64,000 nt of DNA from contig CAWGMT010000007.1 in the NCBI GenBank assembly GCA_963823675.1, forward strand, positions 372,001 to 436,000, read 5' to 3'. Position numbers and translations under genes: made by a program. Of the stretch, positions 33,277 through 42,475 are shown piece by piece. Within the stretch, counting starts at the first letter, position 1. Each line of letters begins with the position of its first letter. The notes beneath the pieces were generated by a model. That model saw only the letters and a list, made by a program, of their open reading frames with translations, was not told where the DNA came from and made no database searches. The stretch is from CAWGMT01 sp963823675. Its GTDB lineage: Bacteria > Planctomycetota > Planctomycetia > Isosphaerales > Isosphaeraceae.

Positions 33277-33797
33277 ATGCTCGATCATGTTCTCCTCTAT
33301 ATTAACGGGAAACGGCTCGAGATCGCCGGCGACGCCGCGTTTGGCTCGCTGGTGGAATTCCTGAGGCAACGAGGCTCAGTCGGCACCAAGATTGGTTGTG
33401 GCGAAGGAGACTGCGGCGCATGCACGGTCTTGCTCGGCGTGCCGGAAGCGGGCTCGATCCGCTATCGGACAATGGTCTCTTGCCTGCGCTCACTGGTCCA
33501 GCTTGATGGTGCGCACATTGTCACGATCGAGGGGTTGACGCCCGAGGGGGGCTGTAGCCCGATCCAGCAAGCGATGGTCAACCACCACGGCTCGCAGTGC
33601 GGATACTGCACACCAGGGATCGTGACGGCGCTCACCGGGATCTTCGAGCGCGGGGATCGCGTCAACGAAGGCTCGCTGCGCACGGGACTCGCGGGCAACC
33701 TTTGCCGCTGCACGGGCTATCTGCCGATCCTGCAAGCGGGCCGATCGGTTGATGCCCGGCGCTTGCCCGGTTATCCACGCTGTATCCATCGCGCGCG
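33277..33797 (+). CDS. xdh: Xanthine dehydrogenase, part 1: [2Fe-2S] domains
   Basis: First part of a gene in three frames. From ATG 33277 (MLDHVLLYINGKRLEIAG) the plant-type ferredoxin domain has GCGEGDCGACTVLLG, and the second [2Fe-2S] domain has GSQCGYCTPGIVTALTG and NLCRCTGYLPILQAG. After GRSVDA (about 33755) the frame moves by one base to PALARLSTLYPSRAMHDELA, which leads into part 2, so a base was probably lost there. The enzyme oxidises hypoxanthine and xanthine to urate. The frame is open upstream to 33106, but that stretch (with AT-rich GTTATAAACCAATCAAGG) looks non-coding and probably holds the promoter. Confidence 0.88.
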
Positions 33798-36065
33798 ATG
33801 CACGACGAACTCGCGGCGAGGTCGGATGCCGTCCTTCGGATCGAATCCGGCCAGAGGATCTATTTTCGTCCGCGGCGGCTGGAAGAGGCTGTTTCATTCC
33901 GCACACACTATCCGGGCGCCGTCATCGTCGCCGGGGGCACCGAGCTCGGTGTCCAGCGGAACACGCGGGGGCACGAACCGGCGATACTCTTGAGCCTGGC
34001 GGGTATCGATGAGCTGTCCCGGATCGGGCTTGCCGGCGACACGCTTTCGGTGGGTGCCAATGTGACGTGGGCGCAGCTCGAGGCTTTCTCAGAAGGCACC
34101 TTGCCCGAGGTCCATGCGCTCACGCAGCGATTCGGCTCGCCGCAGATCCGCAACGTCGCCAGCGTGGTCGGCAACATCGCCCACGGGTCGCCGGTCGCTG
34201 ACTCCCTCTGTTTCCTCATGGTCGTCGAGGCCGAGCTCGAGCTCCTGAGCATTCGCGGAGCGCGGACTTTGAAAATCGGGGAGTTCTACCGCGGGCCGAA
34301 GCAGACTCAGATCGGGCCTGACGAGATCATCACGCGCGTCAGGGTCCCCCTGCCGGCTCGCGATGAACTCGTGAAACTCTACAAGATCTCGAAGCGCAAG
34401 GAGATGGATGTCTCCACGTTCCGAGCGGCCATCCGGATCGCGCGGCGCGGCGATTCGATCGGCTCGGCCGCCATCGCCTTTTCCGGCGTCGGGCCGACTG
34501 CGCGGCGCATGACCGCAACCGAAGCATATCTGGTCGGGCGCCCGTTCGCGCTGGCGACGTTTCGCGAGGCGGGCCGGCGTGCGCGGGCCGAGATCGAGCC
34601 GGTATCCAACGTCCGCGGTTCCATTGACTTCCGCTTGCAGCTCGCCGAGAACATCCTCGCCAAGTTCTATCACGATGCAGCCGGCGACGAATCTCACACA
34701 CCCTCGAGGAGCCAGGATCCCGCTTCTGCCGGCGAGCACGCAATCGGCCCGCCTTCCGTCGAAGATCGCACGCTGGGGCGTGCTACAATCGGGCCCGACC
34801 TTGACGCCACGCGGACCGACTCCGGCTGCTGGCTCGGCCGCTCGACTCCTCATGAATCGGCATTTGCTCACGTCACCGGCAAAGCGGCGTTTGTTGACGA
34901 TATGCCCCGATTCCAAAACGAGCTTCTGGTGGAGTTCATCGGCTCGCCGCACGCGCACGCGCGTGTCACGCGGATCAACATCGACGACGCCCTGAAGATC
35001 GATGGGATCGCCGGCGTGTTCCTGGCGCGCGACATACCGGGCGACAACCACTTTGGCCCGGTTTTCCACGACGAGGAGGTGCTGGCCGCGGAGGAGTGCC
35101 ATCACATCGGCCAGCCGATCGTGGTCCTGGCCGGAGAGAATCGCCAGGTCGTGCGCCAGGCTCGGGAAGCGATCCCGCTCGAATTCGAGCCGCTCCCCGC
35201 CGTCCTGTCGATTGACGCGGCGATCGAGGGGCGCCATTTCATCGGGCCCACGCGGCGGCTGGCACGGGGCGACGCGCATTCCGCACTGGCGCAGTCGGCG
35301 CACGTCCTGGTTGGGGCTTTTCGCACCGGCGGCCAGGAGCACTTCTACCTGGAGACTCAGGCGGCGCTTGCAATCCCCGGCGAAGGCGGTCAGCTCACGG
35401 TTCACTCGTCAACGCAGCACCCCAGCGAGGTTCAAAGCGTGATCGCGCATTGCCTGGGCTTGCAGCAGAATCAGGTCATCTGCATCTGCACGCGAATGGG
35501 GGGCGGGTTCGGAGGCAAGGAATCGCAGGCCGCCCATCCCGCGCTGCTGGCGGCGCTGGCCGCGATCAAGACCGGCAGGCCCGCACGGATCGTTTATTCC
35601 CGGGACCTGGATATGCGCGTGACCGGGAAGCGGCACCCGTATCTCTGTCGCTATCAGGTCGGCTGCACCGCCGTGGGACGCATCGAGGCACTGATCCTCG
35701 ATCTTTACTCTGACGGCGGCTGCGCGGCCGACCTCTCGCTGGCCGTCATGGAGCGCTCGCTGCTGCACGCCGACAACGCGTATTTCATTGCCAACTTCGC
35801 GGCCACCGGAACGGTCTGCCGGACGAACCTTCCCTCGAACACGGCGATGCGCGGCTTCGGCGCTCCGCAGGGAATCGCCGCGATCGAAAACGTCATCGAG
35901 GAGGTCGCGGCCTACCTGGGGCTCGACGCCTTTGACGTCCGCCGCGAGAATTGCTACGGCGGCCCTGGGCGCGACACGACCCCTTATGGGGAAGTGGTCT
36001 CGAACAACACGCTGCCGATCATCCTTGACCGGCTGGCCGAGACTTCTGAGTACGCCGCCGCCGCG
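33798..36065 (+). CDS. xdh: Xanthine dehydrogenase, part 2: FAD domain and first part of Mo domain
   Basis: Continuous frame across two subunits that are often separate in bacteria. The FAD-binding domain spans about 33830-34680 (FRTHYPGAVIVAGGTELGVQ, FGSPQIRNVASVVGNIAHGS). A linker of about 55 residues follows (34690-34850), then the molybdopterin domain: SAFAHVTGKAAFVDDMP, GGQEHFYLETQAALAIPG, TRMGGGFGGKESQAAHPALL, SRDLDMRVTGKRHPYLC, TAMRGFGAPQGIAAIEN. Near 36065, in GCCGCCGCCGCG, the frame moves again and part 3 continues. Start coordinate given is the first ATG of this frame; the coding sequence really continues from part 1. Confidence 0.9.
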
Positions 36066-37219
36066 CGGAGGCCCTTCGGTTCAACGCGACCTCCGGGTCG
36101 CATCTGCGCGGCCTGGCGCTCGTGCCGGTCAAGTTCGGGATTTCGTTCACCCGGCGGGTGCTCAACCAGGCTAGCGCGCTCGTGAACATCTATCTTGACG
36201 GCACGATCCAGGTCTCGACAGGCGGGACCGAAATGGGCCAGGGGTTGAACACCAAAATCCGCCAGCTTGTCGCCGGCGAATTCGCGCTGCCGCTTCAGGC
36301 GGTGCGGGTGATGCCGGCCTCGACCGAAAAGAACAACAACACCTCGCCGACGGCCGCGTCGGCATCGACCGACTTGAATGGCACGGCCGCGCTTCGAGCG
36401 TGCGAGACCTTGAAAGCCCGGCTCGCCGAAACGGCCGCCCGCCATTTTGCGTCGATCGACGACGGAATCGAAGCCTCCGTGGAACATGTGCGCTTCGAGC
36501 TGGCGGAAGTGCGGGACATTCGACGCCCCGGCCATCGGCTGGGGTTTCGTGAGCTCATCCGGCTTGCCTATCTAGAGCGGATTGATCTCGGCGCGCGCGG
36601 GTTCTACGCCACGCCGGGGGTTGACTTCAACCGGGAAACCGGGCGCGGAAACCCATTCCTGTACTTCACCAACGGGGCCGGCGTCTCCGAGGTGCTGATC
36701 GACCGGCTCACCGGCGAGCTCGCCGTCACTCGCGTCGACATTCTGATGGACATCGGCCGCTCGCTCAATCCGGCCATCGACGTCGGCCAGGTGATCGGGG
36801 GGTACGTGCAGGGAATGGGGTGGAGTACCACGGAGGAGCTGCTCTACTCCGACGCCGGCGAGCTGCTCTCTCATTCGCCGAATAGCTACAAGCTCCCGAC
36901 CGTCGAGTGTCTGCCCCGCGAGTTCTTCGTCAACTTCCTCGAGAACCCCGCCAATGCGATGAACCTGTTCGCCAGCAAGGCCGTGGGTGAGCCGCCGTTC
37001 GTGCTCGGGATCAGCGTTTATTGCGCCGCCAAGCAGGCACTTTCGAGCCTTTCGCCGGGCCGCTCGCCGGGGCTGTGCCTGCCAGCCACTAGCCAGGAGC
37101 TCTTGAGACATCTCTCGCGGCAAGCCGGTGAGACCTCCGAATCCGACCGAATCATGACATCGATACCAGGACCCGACGAGATGAGGGAGGGCGAGATCCG
37201 TGCCAAATCCAAAGCGTGA
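36066..37219 (+). CDS. xdh: Xanthine dehydrogenase, part 3: end of Mo domain
   Basis: Picks up as RAEALRFNATSGSHLRGLAL then VPVKFGISFTRRVLNQASAL, ALVNIYLDGTIQVSTGGTEM-GQG, and EKNNNTSPTAASASTDLNG, all typical of the molybdopterin-binding half. The catalytic glutamate is present in FASKAVGEPPFVLGISVY. The C-terminus (DEMREGEIRAKSKA) overlaps the guanine deaminase start by 20 bases. With both shifts repaired, parts 1-3 form one polypeptide of about 1,313 residues in the order FeS-FAD-Mo, as in eukaryotic xanthine oxidoreductase. Confidence 0.9.
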
Positions 37220-37683
37220 AGAGGAATTCATGTTACTGGCCATTGAAAAGGCGCGCGATGGGATCGCGGCCGGGCAGTCGCCTTTTGGGGCGATCATCGT
37301 TCGCGACGGCACCGTGGTCGCCGCCACGCATAACACCGTCTGGCGCGACCTCGACCCGACCGCGCACGCGGAGGTCAATTGCATCCGCAGCGCGGCGGGG
37401 TCGCTCCAGGAAATCAACCTGAGCGGTTGCGACATGTATTCGACCTGCGAGCCTTGTCCGATGTGTCTGGCCGCGATCCACTGGGCAAAGATTCGACCGC
37501 GTCGTCTACGGGGCGACGATCGCCGACGCCGCGAACGCGGGGTTTTGCGAGCTGCACGTCAACGCCAGAGTCCTCGCCGAACTGGGCAAGAGCCGCCTTC
37601 GGGTGGAGAGCGGCCTGCTGCGCGAGCAGTGCGCGGAGCTTTTCGCGGCCTGGCGCAAAGCCGGCCTCTGCGGGACCTATTGA
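37200..37683 (+). CDS. guaD: Guanine deaminase (CDA fold), with one frameshift
   Basis: About 160 residues after correction, from GTG 37200 with GGGAGGGCGAG upstream. The zinc site is clear: PTAHAEVNCIRSAAG (HAE) and CEPCPMCLAAIHWAKI (PCxxC). After AKI (about 37492, AAGATTCGACC) an extra base shifts the frame; the other frame continues DRVVYGATIADAANAGFCEL, LAELGKSRLRVESGLLREQC and ends AAWRKAGLCGTY at TGA 37681. The NTVW segment and FGAIIVRDG start match B. subtilis-type guanine deaminase, which makes xanthine for the adjacent dehydrogenase. A tRNA or cytosine deaminase is less likely given this neighbourhood. Confidence 0.87.
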
Positions 37684-37724
37684 GCGCCGCTGGGCTGGGT
37701 GACTGATCGCGGCGCGCTGCTCTC

Positions 37725-37830
37725 TTGCAGGAGGGCGCGTGGTCATGGGTGACGATTGCTCCGGGAGGGCGAGCCTCCCGGCGAGCCATTCTCCTGTAGC
37801 AGGAGGGTGTGAGGTCATGGGTGACGATTA
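37725..37830 (+). repeat. Duplicated ribosome-binding/start region before ade
   Basis: About 34 bases (GCAGGAGGGyGyGwGGTCATG then GGTGACGATTrC) occur twice, 72 bases apart: ATG at 37745 and ATG at 37817. Both contain AGGAGGG and the same in-frame MGDD start. Between them lies CCGGGAGGGCGAGCCTCCCGG, a palindromic repeat. The second copy opens the true adenine deaminase sequence (MGDDYDNLPG); the first gives a 24-residue in-frame extension. Confidence 0.8.
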
Positions 37831-39592
37831 CGACAATCTGCCGGGGCCAGCAGGCTCGAAAATCAAACCTGATTCGCGCTCCGTCGCACGCCGCATCAAG
37901 GTCGCGCTCGGCCAGGAGCCGGGGGACCTGCTCTTGACCGGCGGGCAGGTCGTCAATGTCTTCAATCGCCGGGTCGAGCCGGCGGATGTGGTCATCGCCG
38001 ACGGCCGGATCGCCGGCGTGGGCCGCTATGAGTGGCGGGCGAGCCAGATTGTCGCGGCGACGGGGCTCTTCATCGTGCCGGGGCTGATCGATGCGCACAT
38101 GCACCTGGAGAGCACGCTCCTGACCCCCGCCGAGCTGGCACGGTTGATCGTGCCTCTGGGGACCACCGCCGTGATCTCCGACTCACACGAGATCGGCAAC
38201 GTGCTGGGAGTGCGCGGCATCGACATACTGGCCGCGGCCTGCGAGAAGTTGCCGCTCGACCTCTTTTTCATGGCGTCGTCGTGCGTGCCGGCGACACGCT
38301 GGGAGGACGCCGGGGCCGTCCTGGGCCCGGCGGAGGTCAGCGCGTTACTGTCACTGCCGCGCGTCCTGGGACTGGCCGAGGTGATGGACGTCCCCGCCGT
38401 TCTCGCCGGCGAAGCCGACGTGATCGAGAAGATCGAGACCGCCCTTCGCGCGGGGACCGTCGTGGACGGCCACGCACCCTCGCTGACGCCCCGGGAGCTG
38501 ATCGCCTATGCGTCCGCGGGAATCCGCTCCGACCATGAATCGACCACCGCGGAAGAGGCCCGGGCCAAGGCCGCGCTGGGGATGCTGATCCAGGTTCGCG
38601 AGGGATCGAGCGCGCAGAACCTCGACGCCCTCCTCCCCCTCTTGGCCAGCGGCGACCTGGACGACATGTGGTGCCTTGTCACCGACGACATCTTCCCCAC
38701 CGATCTGTTGCGCAATGGCCATCTGGACGGGCTTCTCCGCCGCGTGGTGGCGGGAGGCGTCGCGCCGGCCGTCGCCGTCCGGCATGCTGCCTATGTGCCC
38801 GCTCGCCATTACGGCCTCGCCGACCGCGGCGCCGTGGCGCCGGGCTATCGCGCTGACCTGGTCCTGGTCGACAATCTCACCGATTTCCGCGCCCGGATCG
38901 TGATCAAGGGCGGGACCATCGCCGCGCGCGACGGCCGGTGCCTGGATGCCGGTGCGGCTCCCGAGCTTCCTCACGAAAACACCATCCACTTACCGCCCTT
39001 GGACGAAGGAACGTTCGACTTGCCGATCTCGGCGGAGACGTGCCCTGTCATCGAAATCGTCCCCGATCAGATCGTCACGCGGCGCGCGCTGCGCAGCGTG
39101 CGGCGGGTCGAGGGCCGCTGGGCGTTCGATCCGGAGCGCGACATCCTCATGATCGCCAGCATTGAGCGGCACCGCGCCAGAGGCCGGATCGGTCTGGGAC
39201 TGGTCAGCGGCTTCGGCCTGACGCATGACGGCGCGCTCGGCTCGTCGGTCGCTCACGACTCGCACAACCTGATCATTGCCGGCACCAACGCCCGCGATAT
39301 GCTCATGTGCGCCCGCACATCGGCCGCGCACGGCGGGGGCTTCGTCGCGGCGGCTGGCGGGCAAGTTCAGGCGATCCTGCCGCTACCGGTCGCCGGCTTG
39401 TTGTCAATCGAGCCTGCCGACGTCGTTTGCCGGCAACTTGGAGAGGTCGATCGCGCGGCCCACGCGCTCGGCTGCCCGCTGACTGCCCCGTTTGGAACGC
39501 TCTCGTTCCTCGCCCTTTCGGTCATCCCGGAGCTGCGAATCACCGCTCAAGGCGTATTCGACGTGCGGGAGCAGCGGTTTGTTTCGCTGTAG
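37817..39592 (+). CDS. ade: Adenine deaminase
   Basis: About 591 residues from ATG 37817; an in-frame start at 37745 (or GTG 37739) would add 24-26 residues encoded by repeat DNA. It is an amidohydrolase-superfamily protein of the AdeC type: GLIDAHMHLESTLLTPAE (metal HxHxE), TTAVISDSHEIGNVLG, GHAPSLTPRELIAYASAG, GIRSDHESTT, DDIFPTDLL and a C-terminal domain with GLVSGFGLTHDGALGSSVAH and AGTNARDMLMCART. It converts adenine to hypoxanthine, a substrate of the xanthine dehydrogenase encoded just upstream. Frame is intact through the whole gene. A terminator hairpin follows. Confidence 0.95.
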   Translation: MGDDYDNLPGPAGSKIKPDSRSVARRIKVALGQEPGDLLLTGGQVVNVFNRRVEPADVVIADGRIAGVGRYEWRASQIVAATGLFIVPGLIDAHMHLESTLLTPAELARLIVPLGTTAVISDSHEIGNVLGVRGIDILAAACEKLPLDLFFMASSCVPATRWEDAGAVLGPAEVSALLSLPRVLGLAEVMDVPAVLAGEADVIEKIETALRAGTVVDGHAPSLTPRELIAYASAGIRSDHESTTAEEARAKAALGMLIQVREGSSAQNLDALLPLLASGDLDDMWCLVTDDIFPTDLLRNGHLDGLLRRVVAGGVAPAVAVRHAAYVPARHYGLADRGAVAPGYRADLVLVDNLTDFRARIVIKGGTIAARDGRCLDAGAAPELPHENTIHLPPLDEGTFDLPISAETCPVIEIVPDQIVTRRALRSVRRVEGRWAFDPERDILMIASIERHRARGRIGLGLVSGFGLTHDGALGSSVAHDSHNLIIAGTNARDMLMCARTSAAHGGGFVAAAGGQVQAILPLPVAGLLSIEPADVVCRQLGEVDRAAHALGCPLTAPFGTLSFLALSVIPELRITAQGVFDVREQRFVSL

Positions 39593-39606
39593 GGCCGGGA
39601 AAGCGC

Positions 39607-39627
39607 AACCGGGACAGGCCCGGTTTT
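39607..39627. terminator. Rho-independent-like terminator after ade
   Basis: Perfect stem AACCGGG (39607-39613) / CCCGGTT (39619-39625), loop ACAGG, then TT. It lies 14 bases past the ade stop in the convergent gap, and could also serve the TPR gene on the other strand. A second possible hairpin (CAGGACAGACTC-like stem near 39650-39675) is weaker. Confidence 0.6.
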
Positions 39628-39698
39628 GGCAAGGCAGGCAAGAGTCTGTCCTGAATTAGCAATATCAGACCTGTCCCGCTTCCTGGCTCGCGTCCGGG

Positions 39699-40475
39699 TC
39701 ATTTGAACCCTTGAAAGCCGGCGCCGGTGCGGTCGAGTCGCGCCTTGCGTGCCTTGTCGGCCACGTTCTTTTGAATGGCCTTCGCGCGGGATTCCCATTT
39801 GTCCGCTTCGTCGGGCTGCCGCATGCGCCGGAAGAGCTCCGCGAAATTCATTGCGGTCTGGGCCAGCTCCAGGTTTTCGTCAGGCTTCGTCCGCTCACGG
39901 ATGGCGATCACGCGCCGGAAAAGCGATTCGGCCTGGGTATACCGTTGCATGTCCGCGTAGACGCACGCGAGCATTTCCAGCGTAACGGCCATGTTGATGT
40001 GCTCCTCGCCGATGGATTTTTCCTGGAACGCGATCGCTCGCTTGAGCAACGGTTCGGCGTCGTTGTAGTGGGCTTGGGCGGCGTGGATCACGGCCAGCGC
40101 GTAGGTGCACTGGAACAGGACTTCCGGGGAGGTCTTGGGATCGGCTTCGCGCACCGACAGGGCCCATTCCGCGAGCGGTTGGGCCTCCGCGTATCGTCCC
40201 TCGTGGTACAGGGTCCTGGCCAGGTCGCAGTAGCTGCGTGCCAGCAGGCGGCGGCTGTCCGGGAAATACGGGCGGATCGTCTTGATCGCCAGGTTGAATC
40301 GTTCCTCGGCCAGCTCGTAGTCTCCTCGGTTGAGGCATTTCCACGCGGCGTTGTTGTAGAACCCCCAATCGGTAAGAATGCCCGGCGGAATGTCCTCTGC
40401 GCTCGCCGGAATTACGTACAGCCAAAAAGCCAAGCTCAAAACGGCTTTCCGCCAATCTCGACGTTGGTGATTCAT
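39699..40475 (-). CDS. Exported TPR-repeat protein
   Basis: 258 residues from ATG 40475, supported by GGGAG at good spacing; the frame extends upstream but over unrelated DNA. A signal peptide is present (KAVLSLAFWLYVIPASAEDI, residues 10-29). Tetratricopeptide repeats fill most of the rest: NAAWKCLNRGDYELAEERFN, LARTLYHEGRYAEAQPLAEW, AVIHAAQAHYNDAEPLLKRA, VYADMQRYTQAESLFRRVIA. Such kinesin-light-chain-like TPR proteins are common in Planctomycetes and mediate protein contacts in the periplasm-like space. The basic tail (KARKARLDRTGAGFQGFK) is unstructured. Partner unknown. Confidence 0.9.
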   Translation of the reverse strand: MNHQRRDWRKAVLSLAFWLYVIPASAEDIPPGILTDWGFYNNAAWKCLNRGDYELAEERFNLAIKTIRPYFPDSRRLLARSYCDLARTLYHEGRYAEAQPLAEWALSVREADPKTSPEVLFQCTYALAVIHAAQAHYNDAEPLLKRAIAFQEKSIGEEHINMAVTLEMLACVYADMQRYTQAESLFRRVIAIRERTKPDENLELAQTAMNFAELFRRMRQPDEADKWESRAKAIQKNVADKARKARLDRTGAGFQGFK

Positions 40476-40594
40476 GCTGGTCTCCCTGATGCTGTCCGAG
40501 TGCGGACATCGAGCCGGATGCGCCGACCTCCACAATTCCTGTGCTTCGCTCGCCGTGACTCGTTGCTGTTTTCGCGGTCGCGACGAACGAGGAT

Positions 40595-41062
40595 TCACCG
40601 AGACGACGGATTCCAGATCATCAAAATCACCGCCAAACCTGTGATCAACAAGGCGATACCGGTGCCGATGCGGCTCGTGGTCTTCGGCCAACCTCGCACG
40701 TGTTGATTGGGGAACCATGCGATGCCTGCCAGGATCAAGCCGACCACGGGCACACAACATAGCAATATGGCCAGGAGAGCGAAGAACCTGGCAATCACGG
40801 AACCCGATGACTCGATCGCAACGCCGGCAACCTGGCCGCCTTCGGACGCCTGCGGTTCTTCCGAAATCTGCTCCGCTGCCGTTGTGGGTTTGTCCAGCAG
40901 CCAGACGAACAACCCTGCCACGAGGCCCAGAACCGCGCCGCCGACCCTCCACGCCGGAGAGAACCCCTCGCCCGCCCGCCGTGCGGCCCGGCCTCCCACT
41001 AACCCTCCCGCCACGACACCCACGAGTGGCGCTGCCCAGCGGGGGAAAGCGATGTTCTTCAT
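40595..41062 (-). CDS. Small multi-pass membrane protein, unknown
   Basis: 155 residues from MKNIAF (ATG 41062); the frame starts at 41101 but the first part lacks a good start. Hydrophobic segments: APLVGVVAGGLVGGRA, VGGAVLGLVAGLFVWLL, VIARFFALLAILLCCVPVVG with LILAGIAWF, and a final IGTGIALLITGLAVILMIW. No family recognised. It lies upstream of, and in the same direction as, the exported TPR gene with a 119-base gap, so co-transcription is possible. Confidence 0.65.
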   Translation of the reverse strand: MKNIAFPRWAAPLVGVVAGGLVGGRAARRAGEGFSPAWRVGGAVLGLVAGLFVWLLDKPTTAAEQISEEPQASEGGQVAGVAIESSGSVIARFFALLAILLCCVPVVGLILAGIAWFPNQHVRGWPKTTSRIGTGIALLITGLAVILMIWNPSSR

Positions 41063-41217
41063 GCGTACGTCCGGCTGAGTTGAGAGTAGTCTCGCAGGCA
41101 AGTAAGCTGTGAGTATTCCCCGTGCATGGCGAGACCTTGCGGATTACAACCGCGCTCGCAGTGATTTTCTGAAAACGGACCTCGAGTTTCAATGGAGAAG
41201 AGAGGAGAAACGTCGTG

Positions 41218-42405
41218 ATGACTCAGAGGGTGACGAACTTTGCCTTAACCGTGACATTGCTTTCTCAGCCAATGCTTGCGGCCAGCGCGCTTGCGCAACC
41301 GCCCGGGCGAGGACCGGGGACGCCCCCGGTCGTCTCGCCCGAGGTCTCGGCGGACCGCAATGTCGCCTTTCGCATCCGGGCGCCGAAGGCGGAATCGGTC
41401 ACACTCACGGGCAGCGACATTCCCGGTAACGGCCGGGAGGCGACGCTGAAGAAGGACGACAACGGAGTCTGGGAAGCAACGCTCGGGCCCATCGATCCGG
41501 GTGCCTATCGCTACCGGTTCAACGTGGACGGCGTTCCGGTCGTCGATCCTCGCAATCCCACGATCAGCGAGTCCAACAACAACGTTTGGAGCCTCGTCAC
41601 CGTTCCCGGTTCGGAGTTCATGGACACCAAGGACGTGCCGCATGGCGCGGTCGCCGCGGTCACCTATTACTCGAAGTCGCTCAGCAAGTTTCGCCGCATG
41701 CACGTTTACACGCCGCCCGGCTACGAGAGCGGCGATGTGCGGTACCCGGTCTTCTACCTGCTGCACGGCGCCGGCGACAGCGACGATTCCTGGTCGTCCG
41801 TCGGCCGCGCCGGCTTCATCCTCGACAACCTGATCGCCGCCACGAAAGCCAAGCCCATGTTAGTGGTCATGCCGGCCGGTCACACCCGTGCTTTCGGGGG
41901 GTTCGGCGGACGCGGCGGTTCGGGCCGGCCGCCCGTCGATGAATTTGCGCAAGACTTCACCAATGACATCATGCCCTATGTGGAAAAGACCTATCGCGTG
42001 TCCACGGAAAGGCAGCACCGCGCGATCGCCGGACTGTCGATGGGTGGCGCCCAGACCCTGAATGTCGCCATTCCGCACCTGGAAAAGTTCGCCTATATGG
42101 GCGTTTACAGTTCGGGCGTTTTCGGCATCGCCGGCGGCCGCGGCGGCGCTCCCAAGGCCAAGTCCGGCCCGTCGTGGGAGGAGCAAAACAAGGCCTTCCT
42201 CGACGATGCCGATCGGAAGAGTGGACTGAAGCTCGTCTGGTTTGCGACGGGCAAGGATGATTTCCTGATCCAGACATCGCGCGCCACGGTCGACATGCTC
42301 AAGAGGCATAAGTTCGACGTGGTCTTCAATGAAACGACCGGCGGCCATACCTGGATCAACTGGCGCGATTACTTGATCGAGTTCGCGCCGCGACTCTTCC
42401 AGTAA
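41218..42405 (+). CDS. Exported esterase, CE1/enterochelin-esterase-like
   Basis: 395 residues from ATG 41218 with AGAGGAG upstream (GTG 41215 possible). Signal peptide ends near MLAASALAQPP. Residues 45-125 form an immunoglobulin-like/CBM48-type domain (NVAFRIRAPKAESVTLTG, PGAYRYRFNVDGVPVVDPRN). The alpha/beta-hydrolase domain follows with YPVFYLLHGAGDSDDSW, the nucleophile in AIAGLSMGGAQTL (GLSMGG), an aspartate in WFATGKDDFLI and the histidine in TTGGHTWINWRDYL. Proteins of this layout are acetyl-xylan or feruloyl esterases, or enterobactin esterase relatives; with a pectate lyase elsewhere in the window, plant-polymer deacylation is the better guess. A glycine-rich loop (GGFGGRGGSG) lies near the active site. 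Confidence 0.92.
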   Translation: MTQRVTNFALTVTLLSQPMLAASALAQPPGRGPGTPPVVSPEVSADRNVAFRIRAPKAESVTLTGSDIPGNGREATLKKDDNGVWEATLGPIDPGAYRYRFNVDGVPVVDPRNPTISESNNNVWSLVTVPGSEFMDTKDVPHGAVAAVTYYSKSLSKFRRMHVYTPPGYESGDVRYPVFYLLHGAGDSDDSWSSVGRAGFILDNLIAATKAKPMLVVMPAGHTRAFGGFGGRGGSGRPPVDEFAQDFTNDIMPYVEKTYRVSTERQHRAIAGLSMGGAQTLNVAIPHLEKFAYMGVYSSGVFGIAGGRGGAPKAKSGPSWEEQNKAFLDDADRKSGLKLVWFATGKDDFLIQTSRATVDMLKRHKFDVVFNETTGGHTWINWRDYLIEFAPRLFQ

Positions 42406-42475
42406 TTATCCGGATGCAGGGAAGAAGCGGGAACAGGCGTCGTTCGCTTTGTGGAACAATCGCGATGGAACTTCA

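Noticed and set aside
38032..38989. ORFs inside ade on other frames and strand
   Set aside because: High-GC shadow frames of a strongly conserved adenine deaminase.
40476..41192. Long N-terminal extension of the TPR gene (497-codon frame)
   Set aside because: The extension overlaps the membrane-protein gene in another frame and lacks a signal or repeats; the ATG at 40475 has a good ribosome binding site and signal peptide.
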